A stretch of DNA of 47,275 nt from Chloroflexota bacterium (GTDB lineage: Bacteria > Chloroflexota > Anaerolineae > Promineifilales > Promineifilaceae). Below, in pieces: positions 25,606 through 34,310 of this stretch. The position numbers and the translations under genes were made by a program. Numbering within the stretch: the stretch's first letter is position 1; each line of letters begins with the position of its first letter. The stretch covers positions 1-47,275 of the forward strand of contig JAHDEN010000026.1 of assembly GCA_020628815.1 (NCBI GenBank). Direction: 5' to 3'. The notes beneath the pieces are model-generated. The model searched no databases, was not told the DNA's origin, and worked only from the letters and a program-made list of their open reading frames with translations.

Positions 25606-26411
25606 CAGACTTAAAAACAAACTACGATGCACACAAAATTTCTGAATCACTTGTGATTGATGGAGATTTAACCAAACCGGTTTGGCAAAACGCCAAAAAA
25701 TCCGGCCGATTTGTTGATATGGCCAGCGGCAGCCCCGGCTTTTACGACACTCGTATGGCGTGTGTCTGGAACAACTCTCATCTTTATGCCGCTTTTTGGA
25801 TCGAGGAACCTTTTCTCGATGCGAAGCTGACCAAGCGGGATGACATCATCTTTCAGGAAAATGATATTGAACTGTTCATAGATGGGGGTGATTGCTACTA
25901 CGAACTAGAGATCAACGCGTTAGGCACCATCTATGAAGTGATGTTTATTTGGCGTGATGCCTATAAAAAAGGGAGCCGGTTTGACGTCCCTGAGTTTGAT
26001 ATTCTCGATAAACAGGCTTATTCATTTGGTGGTGATTTTGATCGCCAACCAGAGTCGTTTTGGGATGGGACTCATCCGCGTGGCACACGGTGGGCGTTTC
26101 GAGATTGGGATTTTCCGGGGCTGGAGGTAGGCGTGCAGTTGCAGGGCACTTTGAACGATCACAGCGATGTTGATCAGGGCTGGACCGTAGAGATCGCGTT
26201 GCCGTGGTCTGGGATGAAATGGCTGAGTGACGGCCGGTCGTTGCCACCACAAAATGGAGACGTGTGGGGGATATTTTTCGGCCGCTTTCAGAAGTTGATG
26301 AATGCGGGTCAAGAGGTCAGCCCACATCCAGCATGGGTTCTAAAACCCCACGGGAAATACGACACCCATCAGCCAGAGCAGTTCCCGAAGGTTCGTTTTC
26401 TAGACACGTAA
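25602..26411 (+). CDS. Carbohydrate-binding family 9-like protein
   Basis: A 269-residue beta-sandwich protein like the CBM9/DOMON group: DGDLTKPVWQNA, FYDTRMACVWNNSHLYAAFWI, NDIELFIDGGDCYYELEINALG, VEIALPWSGM and the late WGIFFGRF are the recurring strand motifs of stand-alone CBM9-like proteins. No signal peptide. The start codon overlaps the sulfatase stop (ATGA), so the two are translated together and probably work on the same glycan or sugar ligand. Confidence 0.82.
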   Translation: MTDLKTNYDAHKISESLVIDGDLTKPVWQNAKKSGRFVDMASGSPGFYDTRMACVWNNSHLYAAFWIEEPFLDAKLTKRDDIIFQENDIELFIDGGDCYYELEINALGTIYEVMFIWRDAYKKGSRFDVPEFDILDKQAYSFGGDFDRQPESFWDGTHPRGTRWAFRDWDFPGLEVGVQLQGTLNDHSDVDQGWTVEIALPWSGMKWLSDGRSLPPQNGDVWGIFFGRFQKLMNAGQEVSPHPAWVLKPHGKYDTHQPEQFPKVRFLDT

Positions 26412-26432
26412 CAGCAGAAACGAGGTGGTTTC

Positions 26433-26478
26433 GCTTAAGCATGTTGCCACAAATTCTCTGCGGGCAACATGCTTAAGC
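26433..26478. terminator. Perfect hairpin between convergent genes
   Basis: GCTTAAGCATGTTGCC (26433-26448) is exactly complementary to GGCAACATGCTTAAGC (26463-26478), loop 14 bases. It sits in the 81-base gap between the CBM9-like gene and the serine hydrolase gene, which converge. No T-run, so efficiency is uncertain. Confidence 0.6.
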
Positions 26479-26492
26479 AAGACTTGAAAGGC

Positions 26493-27713
26493 TTATCTCA
26501 TTTCGAGGGCTGTATCTAGCAAAAACCATGGGGTATCCGCAATTAAATCCTCAGCCACATCGCTCGCGTTTGTTAACACGACAAAACCGAGTGCAAGCTC
26601 AGGCACAAAGCCGATCACGCTTTCATAATTATCAAATGACCCTTCATGATAGACGAGTGTTACCCCGTCATATTCGGTCCCTCCCCAGCCTAAAGCGTAC
26701 CATTCGTCATCATCATCGGTGATTTGCGGCTCCCACATCTCTGTCATATTTTCGGCCGAAACAACCTGCTTTCCGTTTGGTGCAATCCCCTGATTGAGCT
26801 GGGTCTGAATGTATAGGGCCATATCGGCCGCGCTAACTTTTAACACCCCAGACGGTGTCATGGTATCGCCTGCAAAATCTTCTGGCTCAGCTTCAACCAA
26901 ATCATCCCCATCTAAGATATACGATTTGCCATAATTGGGGCTTTTGCGCGCATCGTCAATGGAAAATGCGGCGGTGTCCATCCCAATCGGCCGGATTACC
27001 CGTTCGAATAGCAATTCCCCATACGTGGTATCTAAATCGGTCGCATCGGGGTTCAGCGCGAGCACGGCCGCATAGCCCGCCATCGAGCTAGAAATATTGC
27101 TGTAGCTAAATTGCTCACCCGGTGCCGCTAGCGGGTCGGTTGCAGCCAAAAGGGGCCACATCGAATCGGCTGATTCTTCATACCCTTCTTCATAGAAATC
27201 ATCTTCGGCCGTATCCGGGATTCCGCTCGACATGCTCAACAGATGACGCAGGCTTATCGTATCGCCCCCGGTGCCCAGGGTAAAATCGGGCGCAACTTCA
27301 ACAAGCGGCGTATCCCAATCTACAACCCCTTCATCAACCAATGTGGCTACGAGCATTGCGGTCATCGATTTTTGGGTCGAAGCGATATGGAAGAGCGTGT
27401 CAGGGGTTGCTGGCAGCCGGTTTTCAACGTCGCGAAAACCGTACCCTTTCAGCAGGACGACCTCATCTTCATAAATTAGCGCCACCGCTGTACCCGGAAT
27501 TTGGGACGTCTGTGTCATCTCGTCTACAAACTGGTCAAACGCAGCCGCGATAGCACCACCTGCTTCAGACGTAGACCCTTCTATCGCCACCACACGTTCA
27601 GTTTCAGAGTCTGCTGGCTCAACTCTAGGCTCTTCTTCGTCAATAATAGGCGCGCACCCTATTGCAAAGATAGCGGTGTAAACAAGCAAAATAAACTGAG
27701 TCGTCATTTTCAT
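26493..27713 (-). CDS. Serine hydrolase lipoprotein (beta-lactamase/PBP-like)
   Basis: A 406-residue exported protein of the class C beta-lactamase-like family. Lipobox AIGC (Cys20) follows the signal helix. The catalytic motifs are SxxK in HIASTQKSMTAML, YxN in FSYSNISSSM and HxG in VYHEGSFDN. Such proteins act as peptidases, esterases or PBP relatives; this one need not hydrolyse antibiotics. ATG at 27713 is preferred because AGGAA lies 8 bases upstream and the lipoprotein signal then starts correctly; the frame stays open further into the uracil-DNA glycosylase gene. Confidence 0.87.
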   Translation of the reverse strand: MKMTTQFILLVYTAIFAIGCAPIIDEEEPRVEPADSETERVVAIEGSTSEAGGAIAAAFDQFVDEMTQTSQIPGTAVALIYEDEVVLLKGYGFRDVENRLPATPDTLFHIASTQKSMTAMLVATLVDEGVVDWDTPLVEVAPDFTLGTGGDTISLRHLLSMSSGIPDTAEDDFYEEGYEESADSMWPLLAATDPLAAPGEQFSYSNISSSMAGYAAVLALNPDATDLDTTYGELLFERVIRPIGMDTAAFSIDDARKSPNYGKSYILDGDDLVEAEPEDFAGDTMTPSGVLKVSAADMALYIQTQLNQGIAPNGKQVVSAENMTEMWEPQITDDDDEWYALGWGGTEYDGVTLVYHEGSFDNYESVIGFVPELALGFVVLTNASDVAEDLIADTPWFLLDTALEMR

Positions 27714-27754
27714 AGATGGGTTCCTGTTCAAAAGAGAGATGGGCGGAATTTTCG

Positions 27755-28420
27755 CTATGCCCATTTGATCGGGGGGCGGCCGTTAGCGATCAGATAGTCA
27801 TTTGCTTGAGAGAAATGTTTACAGCCAAAAAATCCCCGATAAGCGGATAATGGGGAAGGATGCACCGCCTCTAAAATTAGATGATTTTCTGGCTGCTGAA
27901 TAAGCGATTTGTTCTTTTGGGCCGGTTTCCCCCACAGCATAAACACGATGTTTTCGTTAGCTCGACTGACTTCTTCGATAACTTGGCTGGTTAAGTTGCT
28001 CCAGCCAAGTTTGCGATGCGACCCTGCTTTGCCTTCAAGAACTGTGAGGTACGTGTTGAGAAGAAGCACCCCTTGATCAGCCCAGTCGGTCAGATTGGTG
28101 TTTTCGCGCACGGCCGTTGGGTCGCCGTGGATATCGTCTGCTATTTCTTTAAAAATATTGCGCAACGAAGGTGGCGTCTTGACTCCCGCTAAAACTGAAA
28201 ACGAGAGGCCGTGAGCTTGCCCGGCCCCGTGGTACGGATCTTGTCCCAAAATCACGGCTCGTACCTGATCAAACGGGGTGCGGATCAGGGCATTAAAAAT
28301 CTTTTCTTGGGGTGGATAGATTGTCTGCTCTTGGCGCAGTTGCTCTACTTTGGCCAACATTTCATGGTGGTATCCGGTTTGCATTAAGGGGATATTTTGC
28401 TCCCAGCTGATTAAACTCAT
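27755..28420 (-). CDS. ung: Uracil-DNA glycosylase, family 1
   Basis: A 221-residue family 1 UDG, of normal length. The catalytic water-activating loop is GQDPYHG (Asp61), the uracil-pocket motif LLNTYLTV follows, and the DNA-intercalating loop HPSPLSAYRGFFG carries the catalytic His and the Leu wedge. It removes uracil from DNA and starts base excision repair. GAGG lies 5 bases before the ATG. The lipoprotein gene follows 42 bases downstream, so the two may be one transcript. Confidence 0.96.
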   Translation of the reverse strand: MSLISWEQNIPLMQTGYHHEMLAKVEQLRQEQTIYPPQEKIFNALIRTPFDQVRAVILGQDPYHGAGQAHGLSFSVLAGVKTPPSLRNIFKEIADDIHGDPTAVRENTNLTDWADQGVLLLNTYLTVLEGKAGSHRKLGWSNLTSQVIEEVSRANENIVFMLWGKPAQKNKSLIQQPENHLILEAVHPSPLSAYRGFFGCKHFSQANDYLIANGRPPIKWA

Positions 28421-28538
28421 GTGTGCCTCGCGCAGGTGTTGGAAATTTTGTTCTACTTTACCTTGTGTCTAAAAATGGATCAACCTAAAATAACAGCTTC
28501 CATAGAATACAGTCAGGCATGAACAAGGTGGGTAAACA

Positions 28539-29354
28539 ATGGCGGTTAGAATCGAAAAATCAGGTAGCGTGTGGACAATTATCAACAGTCGGCCGGAGGC
28601 GAGAAACGCCATCAACCCGGAAACGGCCGATGGGCTGTATAACGCCTTTGTCGAGTTTGAAGAAGATGACAGCGCCTCTGTGGCTGTCTTTTGGGGAGAA
28701 GGTGGTGCGTTTTGCTCCGGCTGGGATTTGAAAAATGCCGCTCTGCTTGATAGCGCTGAACCATTTGATGAACGCAACATGCCAAAAGACGGCGGGCCGC
28801 GAGGGAATGGGACAGAGATTCCCCCAGCATTTTTAGGACCAACCCGTCTTGAACTCGACAAACCGGTAATTGCGGCGGTGGCTGGCCCGGCCGTAGCTGG
28901 TGGGATGGAGCTTGCCCTCTGGTGCGACTTTCGGGTGCTTGAGGAGAGCGCCTACTTTGGCGTTTACTGTCGCCGTTGGGGGGTGCCGTTGATCGATGGG
29001 GGAACGGTCCGCTTGCCCCGTTTGGTGGGCGAAGGGCGTGCGCTCGACATTATTCTGACTGGTCGAAAAGTTTCGGCACAAGAAAGCCTTAACATCGGCT
29101 TGTGTGAGTATGTTGTGCCAGATGGTAGTAGCCGAGCGAAAGCGGAAGAGTTGGCTCATCAGATCTCTCGATTCCCGCAGATTTGTATGCGGGCCGATCG
29201 CCGGTCTGCGCGTAAGCAACATGGATTGCCACTGCGTGACGCAATGACTCAGGAGTGGTATGGTGGGCGTGAGGCGCTGTTGCAAGAAGGAATCGCAGGG
29301 GCAGGTCGCTTTGCTGACGGGCTGGGTCGGCATGGAGATTTTGAATCTATTTAA
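28539..29354 (+). CDS. Crotonase/enoyl-CoA hydratase family protein
   Basis: A 271-residue crotonase-fold protein. The oxyanion-hole strands are GAFCSGWDLKNAA and AAVAGPAVAGGMELALWCDF, and the glutamate of GGMELAL is kept; the second active-site Glu region reads GVPLIDGGTVRLPRLVG, where an Asp occupies the usual area. This is seen in a subgroup annotated as enoyl-CoA hydratase-related, so the true reaction is uncertain. AAGG lies about 8 bases before the ATG. It is the first of three same-strand genes including a GNAT and a second crotonase. Confidence 0.88.
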   Translation: MAVRIEKSGSVWTIINSRPEARNAINPETADGLYNAFVEFEEDDSASVAVFWGEGGAFCSGWDLKNAALLDSAEPFDERNMPKDGGPRGNGTEIPPAFLGPTRLELDKPVIAAVAGPAVAGGMELALWCDFRVLEESAYFGVYCRRWGVPLIDGGTVRLPRLVGEGRALDIILTGRKVSAQESLNIGLCEYVVPDGSSRAKAEELAHQISRFPQICMRADRRSARKQHGLPLRDAMTQEWYGGREALLQEGIAGAGRFADGLGRHGDFESI

Positions 29355-29380
29355 GAGGGTCGGGCACAACATATCGTAGA

Positions 29381-29398
29381 GGTCCAGCGCGCTGGACC
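29381..29398 (+). promoter_or_regulatory. Perfect 18-bp palindrome just upstream of a Shine-Dalgarno
   Basis: GGTCCAGCGCGCTGGACC folds into a strong GC hairpin that ends 1-2 bases before AAGGAG of the GNAT gene (ATG 29413). It could be an mRNA-stability or translation-tuning element, or a terminator of the upstream crotonase gene without a T-run. Confidence 0.5.
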
Positions 29399-29412
29399 CA
29401 AGGAGTAAAAAA

Positions 29413-30006
29413 ATGGTATTTGAAAATGAAAATGCAGTGGTTCCAGAGGGGCTTGTTACCGACCGTTTTTTGATCCGGCGATTATCAGAAACTGACGTTG
29501 AGCTTGATTATGCGGCCGTCATGGATAGCAGAGAAATGCTACGCACGTGGGAGCAATCGACGTGGCCGGCCGATGATTTTACGCTTGAAGGCAATTTAAA
29601 AGATTTACAACGGCACGAGCGAGAGCATTTCAGTCGGGAAGCATTTACGTTTACGGTGATGAATCCGGCCGAAACAGAATGCCTTGGGTGCATTTACATC
29701 TATCCACGCACGGTGCGCTGGCTGGCCAGAGCCGAAGCAACTCCGGCCGGGGATCAAGTTTGGTCCGACTATGAAGCGGTTATACGGTTCTGGATTCGGC
29801 AATCACGGCTGGCAGAAGGGATGGATCGTGAACTGCTAGACGTGCTGCGGCCGTGGTTTGAGCAAGATTGGGATTTTGACGGCCATTTGTTCCATACAAG
29901 TGAGAAGTTTGAACAGCAGATCACCATGTGGGAAGAAGCCGGTTTGCAGCGCCGGTTTGAACTTAAAGACCCAAAAGAGCCTGAAAAAGATCTGGCTTTT
30001 ATTTAG
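29413..30006 (+). CDS. GNAT-like acyltransferase family protein
   Basis: A 197-residue protein beginning like a RimJ/GNAT enzyme: GLVTDRFLIRRLSETDVELDYAAVMDSREMLRTW, then TFTVMNPAETECLGCIYIYP as the beta-4/5 region and VIRFWIRQS near the acyl-CoA site. The usual RxxGxG/A loop is not clear, which is typical of one divergent GNAT subgroup. Substrate unknown. Strong Shine-Dalgarno AAGGAG. It lies between two crotonase-family genes. Confidence 0.72.
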   Translation: MVFENENAVVPEGLVTDRFLIRRLSETDVELDYAAVMDSREMLRTWEQSTWPADDFTLEGNLKDLQRHEREHFSREAFTFTVMNPAETECLGCIYIYPRTVRWLARAEATPAGDQVWSDYEAVIRFWIRQSRLAEGMDRELLDVLRPWFEQDWDFDGHLFHTSEKFEQQITMWEEAGLQRRFELKDPKEPEKDLAFI

Positions 30007-30011
30007 CAGTA

Positions 30012-30292
30012 GGGGCGACGGGGTCGGAACCACATACGTATCAACTTTAGAAGCTTATCGATCAATAACCCGCCTAATCTCGCAGGATTAATCCTGCGGT
30101 TAAAATAGGAAGCCCGATAAATCGGGCTCTGGCGGCCGTTTTAACCTGATTGATCAGGTTTCTTGTCTTAAACGAGGGCTTGAGCCCTCGGAAAAATGGC
30201 TTAAGTTGATACCAGTGGGGCGACGGGGTCGGAACCACTTCATCTCTTCGAAGTTAAGCTGAACCCGACCTCGTCGACCCCTACAATTTAGA
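30012..30292. repeat. Composite palindromic repeat region
   Basis: An exact 22-base direct repeat (30012-30033 and 30217-30238, core GGGGCGACGGGGTCGGAA) encloses four short perfect hairpins: CGCAGGATTAATCCTGCG (30081-30098), AGCCCGATAAATCGGGCT (30111-30128), AACCTGATTGATCAGGTT (30143-30160) and CGAGGGCTTGAGCCCTCG (30173-30190). A related inverted unit (complement GGGGTCGACGAGGTCGGG) lies at about 30262-30292. It fills the whole 304-base gap between the GNAT and crotonase genes and carries no gene. Confidence 0.8.
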
Positions 30293-30310
30293 TCGCATTG
30301 GAGAAGGAAA

Positions 30311-31168
30311 ATGAGTTCAGAAACTAAATTTGGCGACGTTCTGTATGAATCAACTGATCGGATTGCCACGATCACGCTTAATCGGCCGGAGCGCTTTAAC
30401 GCTATCAGCCTAACCATGCCGGACGATATTGCCAACGCTGTGGCCCATGCCGAAAATGACAACAGCGTACACGTTATCGTGCTGACTGGGGCGGGCAAAG
30501 GGTTTTGTGGTGGGTATGATCTGTACGACTATGCAGAAACGCCTGGCGAAAACCCCGGTATCCAAGAGATGCCGTGGGACCCGATGATCGACTACAAATT
30601 TATGAGCCATTGCACCCGTCAGTTTATGTCGCTGTGGAACTGCAACAAGCCGGTGATCGCCAAAGTGCATGGGCATGCGGTGGCCGGTGGTAGCGACATC
30701 GCCCTGTGCGCCGACATCATCATCATGGATGAACGTGCGAAAATCGGCTATCCACCGTCACGGGTGTGGGGATGCCCAACTACGGCGATGTGGGTGTATC
30801 GATTGGGGGCTGAACGGGCGAAACGGATGCTGTTTACGGGTGATTTAATTACCGGCCGACGAGCTGAAGAGATGGGGCTGATCTATCAGGCGGTCCCGGC
30901 CGATCAGCTCGACTTAACCGTGCAACAACTGGCTGACCGAATCAAGGGTGTCCCGAAAAATCAGCTAATGATGATGAAAATGATGGTTAATCAAGCCTAT
31001 GACAACATGGGGCTACAGAGCACCCAGCGTATCGCCACGCTTTTTGATGGGATGACGCGCCACAGCCCTGAAGGGGTTTGGTTTAAAGAGCGGTCTGAAG
31101 AAGTGGGATTTAAACAAGCGGTCCAAGAACGTGATTCGGGTGACCCGATTCCTGGAAGCAAAGAATAG
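30311..31168 (+). CDS. Enoyl-CoA hydratase/isomerase (crotonase) family protein
   Basis: A 285-residue crotonase-fold enzyme: ATITLNRPERFNAIS, GAGKGFCGGYDLYDYA (first oxyanion-hole strand), AKVHGHAVAGGSDIALCADIIIMDERAKIGYPPSRVWGCP (second), then LFTGDLITGRRAEEMGLIYQ. Where typical hydratases have the catalytic Glu of GGxxEL, this branch has Asp (GGSDIAL), as in a recognised subgroup of putative hydratases/isomerases. Shine-Dalgarno GAGAAGGAAA precedes the ATG. The reaction is not fixed by sequence. A terminator follows. Confidence 0.9.
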   Translation: MSSETKFGDVLYESTDRIATITLNRPERFNAISLTMPDDIANAVAHAENDNSVHVIVLTGAGKGFCGGYDLYDYAETPGENPGIQEMPWDPMIDYKFMSHCTRQFMSLWNCNKPVIAKVHGHAVAGGSDIALCADIIIMDERAKIGYPPSRVWGCPTTAMWVYRLGAERAKRMLFTGDLITGRRAEEMGLIYQAVPADQLDLTVQQLADRIKGVPKNQLMMMKMMVNQAYDNMGLQSTQRIATLFDGMTRHSPEGVWFKERSEEVGFKQAVQERDSGDPIPGSKE

Positions 31169-31255
31169 TTGACCTGTCGGTTTGGGACCTGCACTACAGG
31201 TGAGTTTTAGCGCTTACAAGACAATCTTGCATGATGGTAATTTGGCCCAGATAAC

Positions 31256-31290
31256 AAAAAAGGACCGGCCGTAATCGACCGATCCTTTTA
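31256..31290. terminator. Bidirectional terminator between crotonase and ppdK
   Basis: AAAAAGGACCGGCCG pairs with CGACCGATCCTTTT around TAAT, allowing G-U pairs at two positions. A- and T-runs flank both sides, so it works on either strand; it lies 27 bases from the ppdK stop. Confidence 0.8.
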
Positions 31291-31316
31291 GCTGTAAGAA
31301 TTAAACAGTTAAGCGT

Positions 31317-34094
31317 TTAAGCCTTGGCTGATTTTTTTTGCTTTTCAACCACAGGTTTTGGACCTGGGATTACAACGCCACCATGGGCTTTCGCTTTCTC
31401 AGCCTTCCCTTTGCGCTCAGCTAAAACAGCCTGCGCGGCCGACAAGCGGGCAATCGGCACCCGATACGGTGAACAGCTCACGTAATCAAGCCCTAAACTG
31501 TGGCAAAACGCAATACTCTTTGGCTCGCCACCGTGTTCGCCACAAATACCGATCTTGATATCTGGCCGGGCCTGCCGCCCTCTTTCAACGCCGATTTTGA
31601 CCAATTGACCAACCCCATCCTGATCAAGGACTTGGAACGGGTCGTTGTCCCAGATTTTGTTAGCAATGTAGTGAGACAAGAAACGGGCGCTGTCATCACG
31701 GCTTAGACCGAAGGTTGTCTGGGTCAAGTCATTGGTTCCAAAGCTGAAAAACTCAGCGTGTTCAGCGATTTTGTCGGCCGTCAGCGCAGCTCGTGGCAAC
31801 TCGATCATAGTGCCAATTGTGTAGTTGAACTTCAGCCCGTAAGAACCACGCACTTTGTCGGCCGTTTCTTGGACCAACTTACGCTGATGCTCTAACTCCA
31901 TGTCGATGCTGACCAGCGGGATCATGATTTCTGGGTAGACCCAGATCCCTTCAATCACCGCCTCACACGCCGCTTCCATCAAAGCTTGCGTCTGCATGAC
32001 CGTCACCTCAGGGTAGACCATCCCCAACCGACAACCACGATGCCCCAACATCGGGTTAGACTCGCGCAGTTGATCAACGCGTGACAGCAACTCCTCTTTT
32101 TCGTTGATCTCTTTTAACAATTGATCAATTTGCGGGAATGATTCTGCCTTTTGCAACGAGAGCTTTAATCCCGCAATTTCAGCCTGCAACTCGTCAAAGT
32201 TGGGCAAAAATTCATGCAGAGGTGGGTCTAGCAAACGAATGGTAAGCGGTAGCCCATCCATCGCTTTAAACAGGTCGTAAAAATCTTTTTTCTGGATGGG
32301 AAGCAATTTATCAAGCGCAGCTTGGCGTGCGGCCAAGTCAGTTGCCAAAATCATTTCCCGCATCAGGGCCAATCGTTCTTCACCGAAAAACATATGCTCG
32401 GTCCGGCACAGACCAATCCCTTCAGCACCAAATTCACGAGCAACTTGAGCATCGTGGCCGCTGTCTGCGTTGGCACGGACTTTAAGTCTGCGGATACTGT
32501 CTACCCACACCATCAGGGTGTCAAAATACTCGCCCAATTCTGGCTGGATGGTGTCAACTTTGCCAACCAAAATCCGGCCGCTAGAGCCATCTACCGTAAT
32601 CCAATCACCCCGCCGTACTTCAAAACTGCCTGAACGGAAAAAGCCCTCACGCAAGTCAATGGCGATCTCTTCTGCCCCCACAACACAGGGAGTTCCCATA
32701 CCACGGGCAACCACGGCCGCATGTGAAGTCATGCCACCCCGTGCTGTCAAAATCGCTTCAGACGCCGCCATCCCATGAAAATCATCAGGGCTCGTTTCAT
32801 GCCGCACCAAAATCACCGGATGCCCCGCTTCTGCCAGGTCAACCGCCTCATCCGGATCGAGTGCCACCAATCCTGAAGATGCGCCTGGGCTGGCAGGCAA
32901 ACCAATTGTGATGACCTCAGCTTCGGTGTTAGGGTCCACCATCGGATGCAGTAGCTGGTCTAACTGTTGAGCATTAACGCGAGTTACCGCCTCATCCTGA
33001 GTGATCAACCCTTCTTCAACCATCTCGACCGCAATACGCACGGCGGCCGCCCCCGACCGTTTACCCGTGCGGGTTTGCAACAACCACAAGCGGTTCTCTT
33101 CAACCGTAAACTCAATATCTTGCATATCTAGGTAATGAGTTTCTAGTTTGCGAATAATGTCGATTAACTGCACATAGACTTCTGGCAGTTCGTCAGCCAA
33201 GTTTCGGATCGGTTTGGGGGTGCGAATACCAGCCACAACGTCTTCACCTTGTGCATTTAGCAGGTACTCACCAAAAACTAGCTTTTCCCCCGTGGATGGG
33301 TTGCGTGTAAACGCAACACCTGTGCCGCTGTCCCACCCGAGGTTGCCAAAGACCATCGCTTGCACATTTACCGCAGTTCCCAAATCATCAGGAATATGGT
33401 TGATGCGCCGATAGTCGATAGCACGCCGGCCGTTCCACGAGTCAAATACAGCTGAAATAGCCATACGCAATTGCTCATAGGGGTCCTGTGGAAACTCTTG
33501 ACCGTGCTGATCTGCAAAAATAATTCGTTTATAGGCTTCAATAATCTTTTCAAGTAATTCAGGGGTTAGATCCGTATCGCCACCACCAACTGTTTGGGCC
33601 TTGTAGCGGGTTAAGACCCGGTCAAACTTTTCAGTTTCGACCCCCATCACAATATGGCCAAACATAGAAATAAACCGACGATAGGCATCTAGCGCAAAGC
33701 GGCGGTCCTTCATTTTTTTAGCGAGTCCTTCTACCGTTTCATCGTTTAAACCTAGATTTAAAACGGTGTCCATCATGCCCGGCATTGAAATAGATGCGCC
33801 AGAGCGGACAGAAACAAGCAGTGGATTTTTGGGATCCCCAAACTTCTTTTTGGTCTTTTTCTCAATGTCTTTTAGGCTCTCTTTTGATTGGCTCCACATC
33901 CCCTCAGGGAACTGTAAGTCATAAGCGAGATACGCATTACAGGCTTCGGTTGTAATGGTAAACCCTGGTGGCACAGGCAGTCCGGCCGCCGTCATTTCAG
34001 AAACATTGGCCCCTTTTCCTCCAAGCAATGCCTTCATGGTGGCATTCCCTTCCTGAAATAAATATACCCATTTGTGATCTCGATTAAGAAACAT
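31317..34094 (-). CDS. ppdK: Pyruvate, phosphate dikinase
   Basis: A 925-residue PPDK. The nucleotide-binding domain has GGKGANVSEMTAAGLPVPPGF and SVRSGASISMPGMMDT, the phosphohistidine domain TARGGMTSHAAVVARGMG (His458), and the C-terminal PEP/pyruvate barrel GLCRTEHMFF, MLGHRGCRLG and SFGTNDLTQTTFG. It interconverts pyruvate, ATP and phosphate with PEP, AMP and pyrophosphate. It is somewhat longer than the ~875-residue average owing to a lysine- and alanine-rich C-terminal tail. AGGAGA lies 11 bases before the ATG. No PPDK regulatory protein is nearby. Confidence 0.97.
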   Translation of the reverse strand: MFLNRDHKWVYLFQEGNATMKALLGGKGANVSEMTAAGLPVPPGFTITTEACNAYLAYDLQFPEGMWSQSKESLKDIEKKTKKKFGDPKNPLLVSVRSGASISMPGMMDTVLNLGLNDETVEGLAKKMKDRRFALDAYRRFISMFGHIVMGVETEKFDRVLTRYKAQTVGGGDTDLTPELLEKIIEAYKRIIFADQHGQEFPQDPYEQLRMAISAVFDSWNGRRAIDYRRINHIPDDLGTAVNVQAMVFGNLGWDSGTGVAFTRNPSTGEKLVFGEYLLNAQGEDVVAGIRTPKPIRNLADELPEVYVQLIDIIRKLETHYLDMQDIEFTVEENRLWLLQTRTGKRSGAAAVRIAVEMVEEGLITQDEAVTRVNAQQLDQLLHPMVDPNTEAEVITIGLPASPGASSGLVALDPDEAVDLAEAGHPVILVRHETSPDDFHGMAASEAILTARGGMTSHAAVVARGMGTPCVVGAEEIAIDLREGFFRSGSFEVRRGDWITVDGSSGRILVGKVDTIQPELGEYFDTLMVWVDSIRRLKVRANADSGHDAQVAREFGAEGIGLCRTEHMFFGEERLALMREMILATDLAARQAALDKLLPIQKKDFYDLFKAMDGLPLTIRLLDPPLHEFLPNFDELQAEIAGLKLSLQKAESFPQIDQLLKEINEKEELLSRVDQLRESNPMLGHRGCRLGMVYPEVTVMQTQALMEAACEAVIEGIWVYPEIMIPLVSIDMELEHQRKLVQETADKVRGSYGLKFNYTIGTMIELPRAALTADKIAEHAEFFSFGTNDLTQTTFGLSRDDSARFLSHYIANKIWDNDPFQVLDQDGVGQLVKIGVERGRQARPDIKIGICGEHGGEPKSIAFCHSLGLDYVSCSPYRVPIARLSAAQAVLAERKGKAEKAKAHGGVVIPGPKPVVEKQKKSAKA

Positions 34095-34310
34095 TTTAAT
34101 TGCTATCTCCTGACTTAAACAACTGAGACTTCAAACTTTTCAAAGTCAGCGGTGGAACAGAACCGTTTGTGAACAGTTTCACAATAACACAGGCATTGTA
34201 GAAGGTGGTGGAAACAATGTAGTTACAAACATCCCTATACAGGCAGCAGTCTAGCCCATTTTCCCTCAAAACGTTCTGTCTTATCTTGTTTGGTTGTTTA
34301 TCACAAAGGT

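Noticed and set aside
26493..27713. Calling the serine hydrolase an antibiotic-resistance beta-lactamase
   Set aside because: The SxxK/YxN/HxG set is shared by many esterases and peptidases, and nothing in the context points to resistance.
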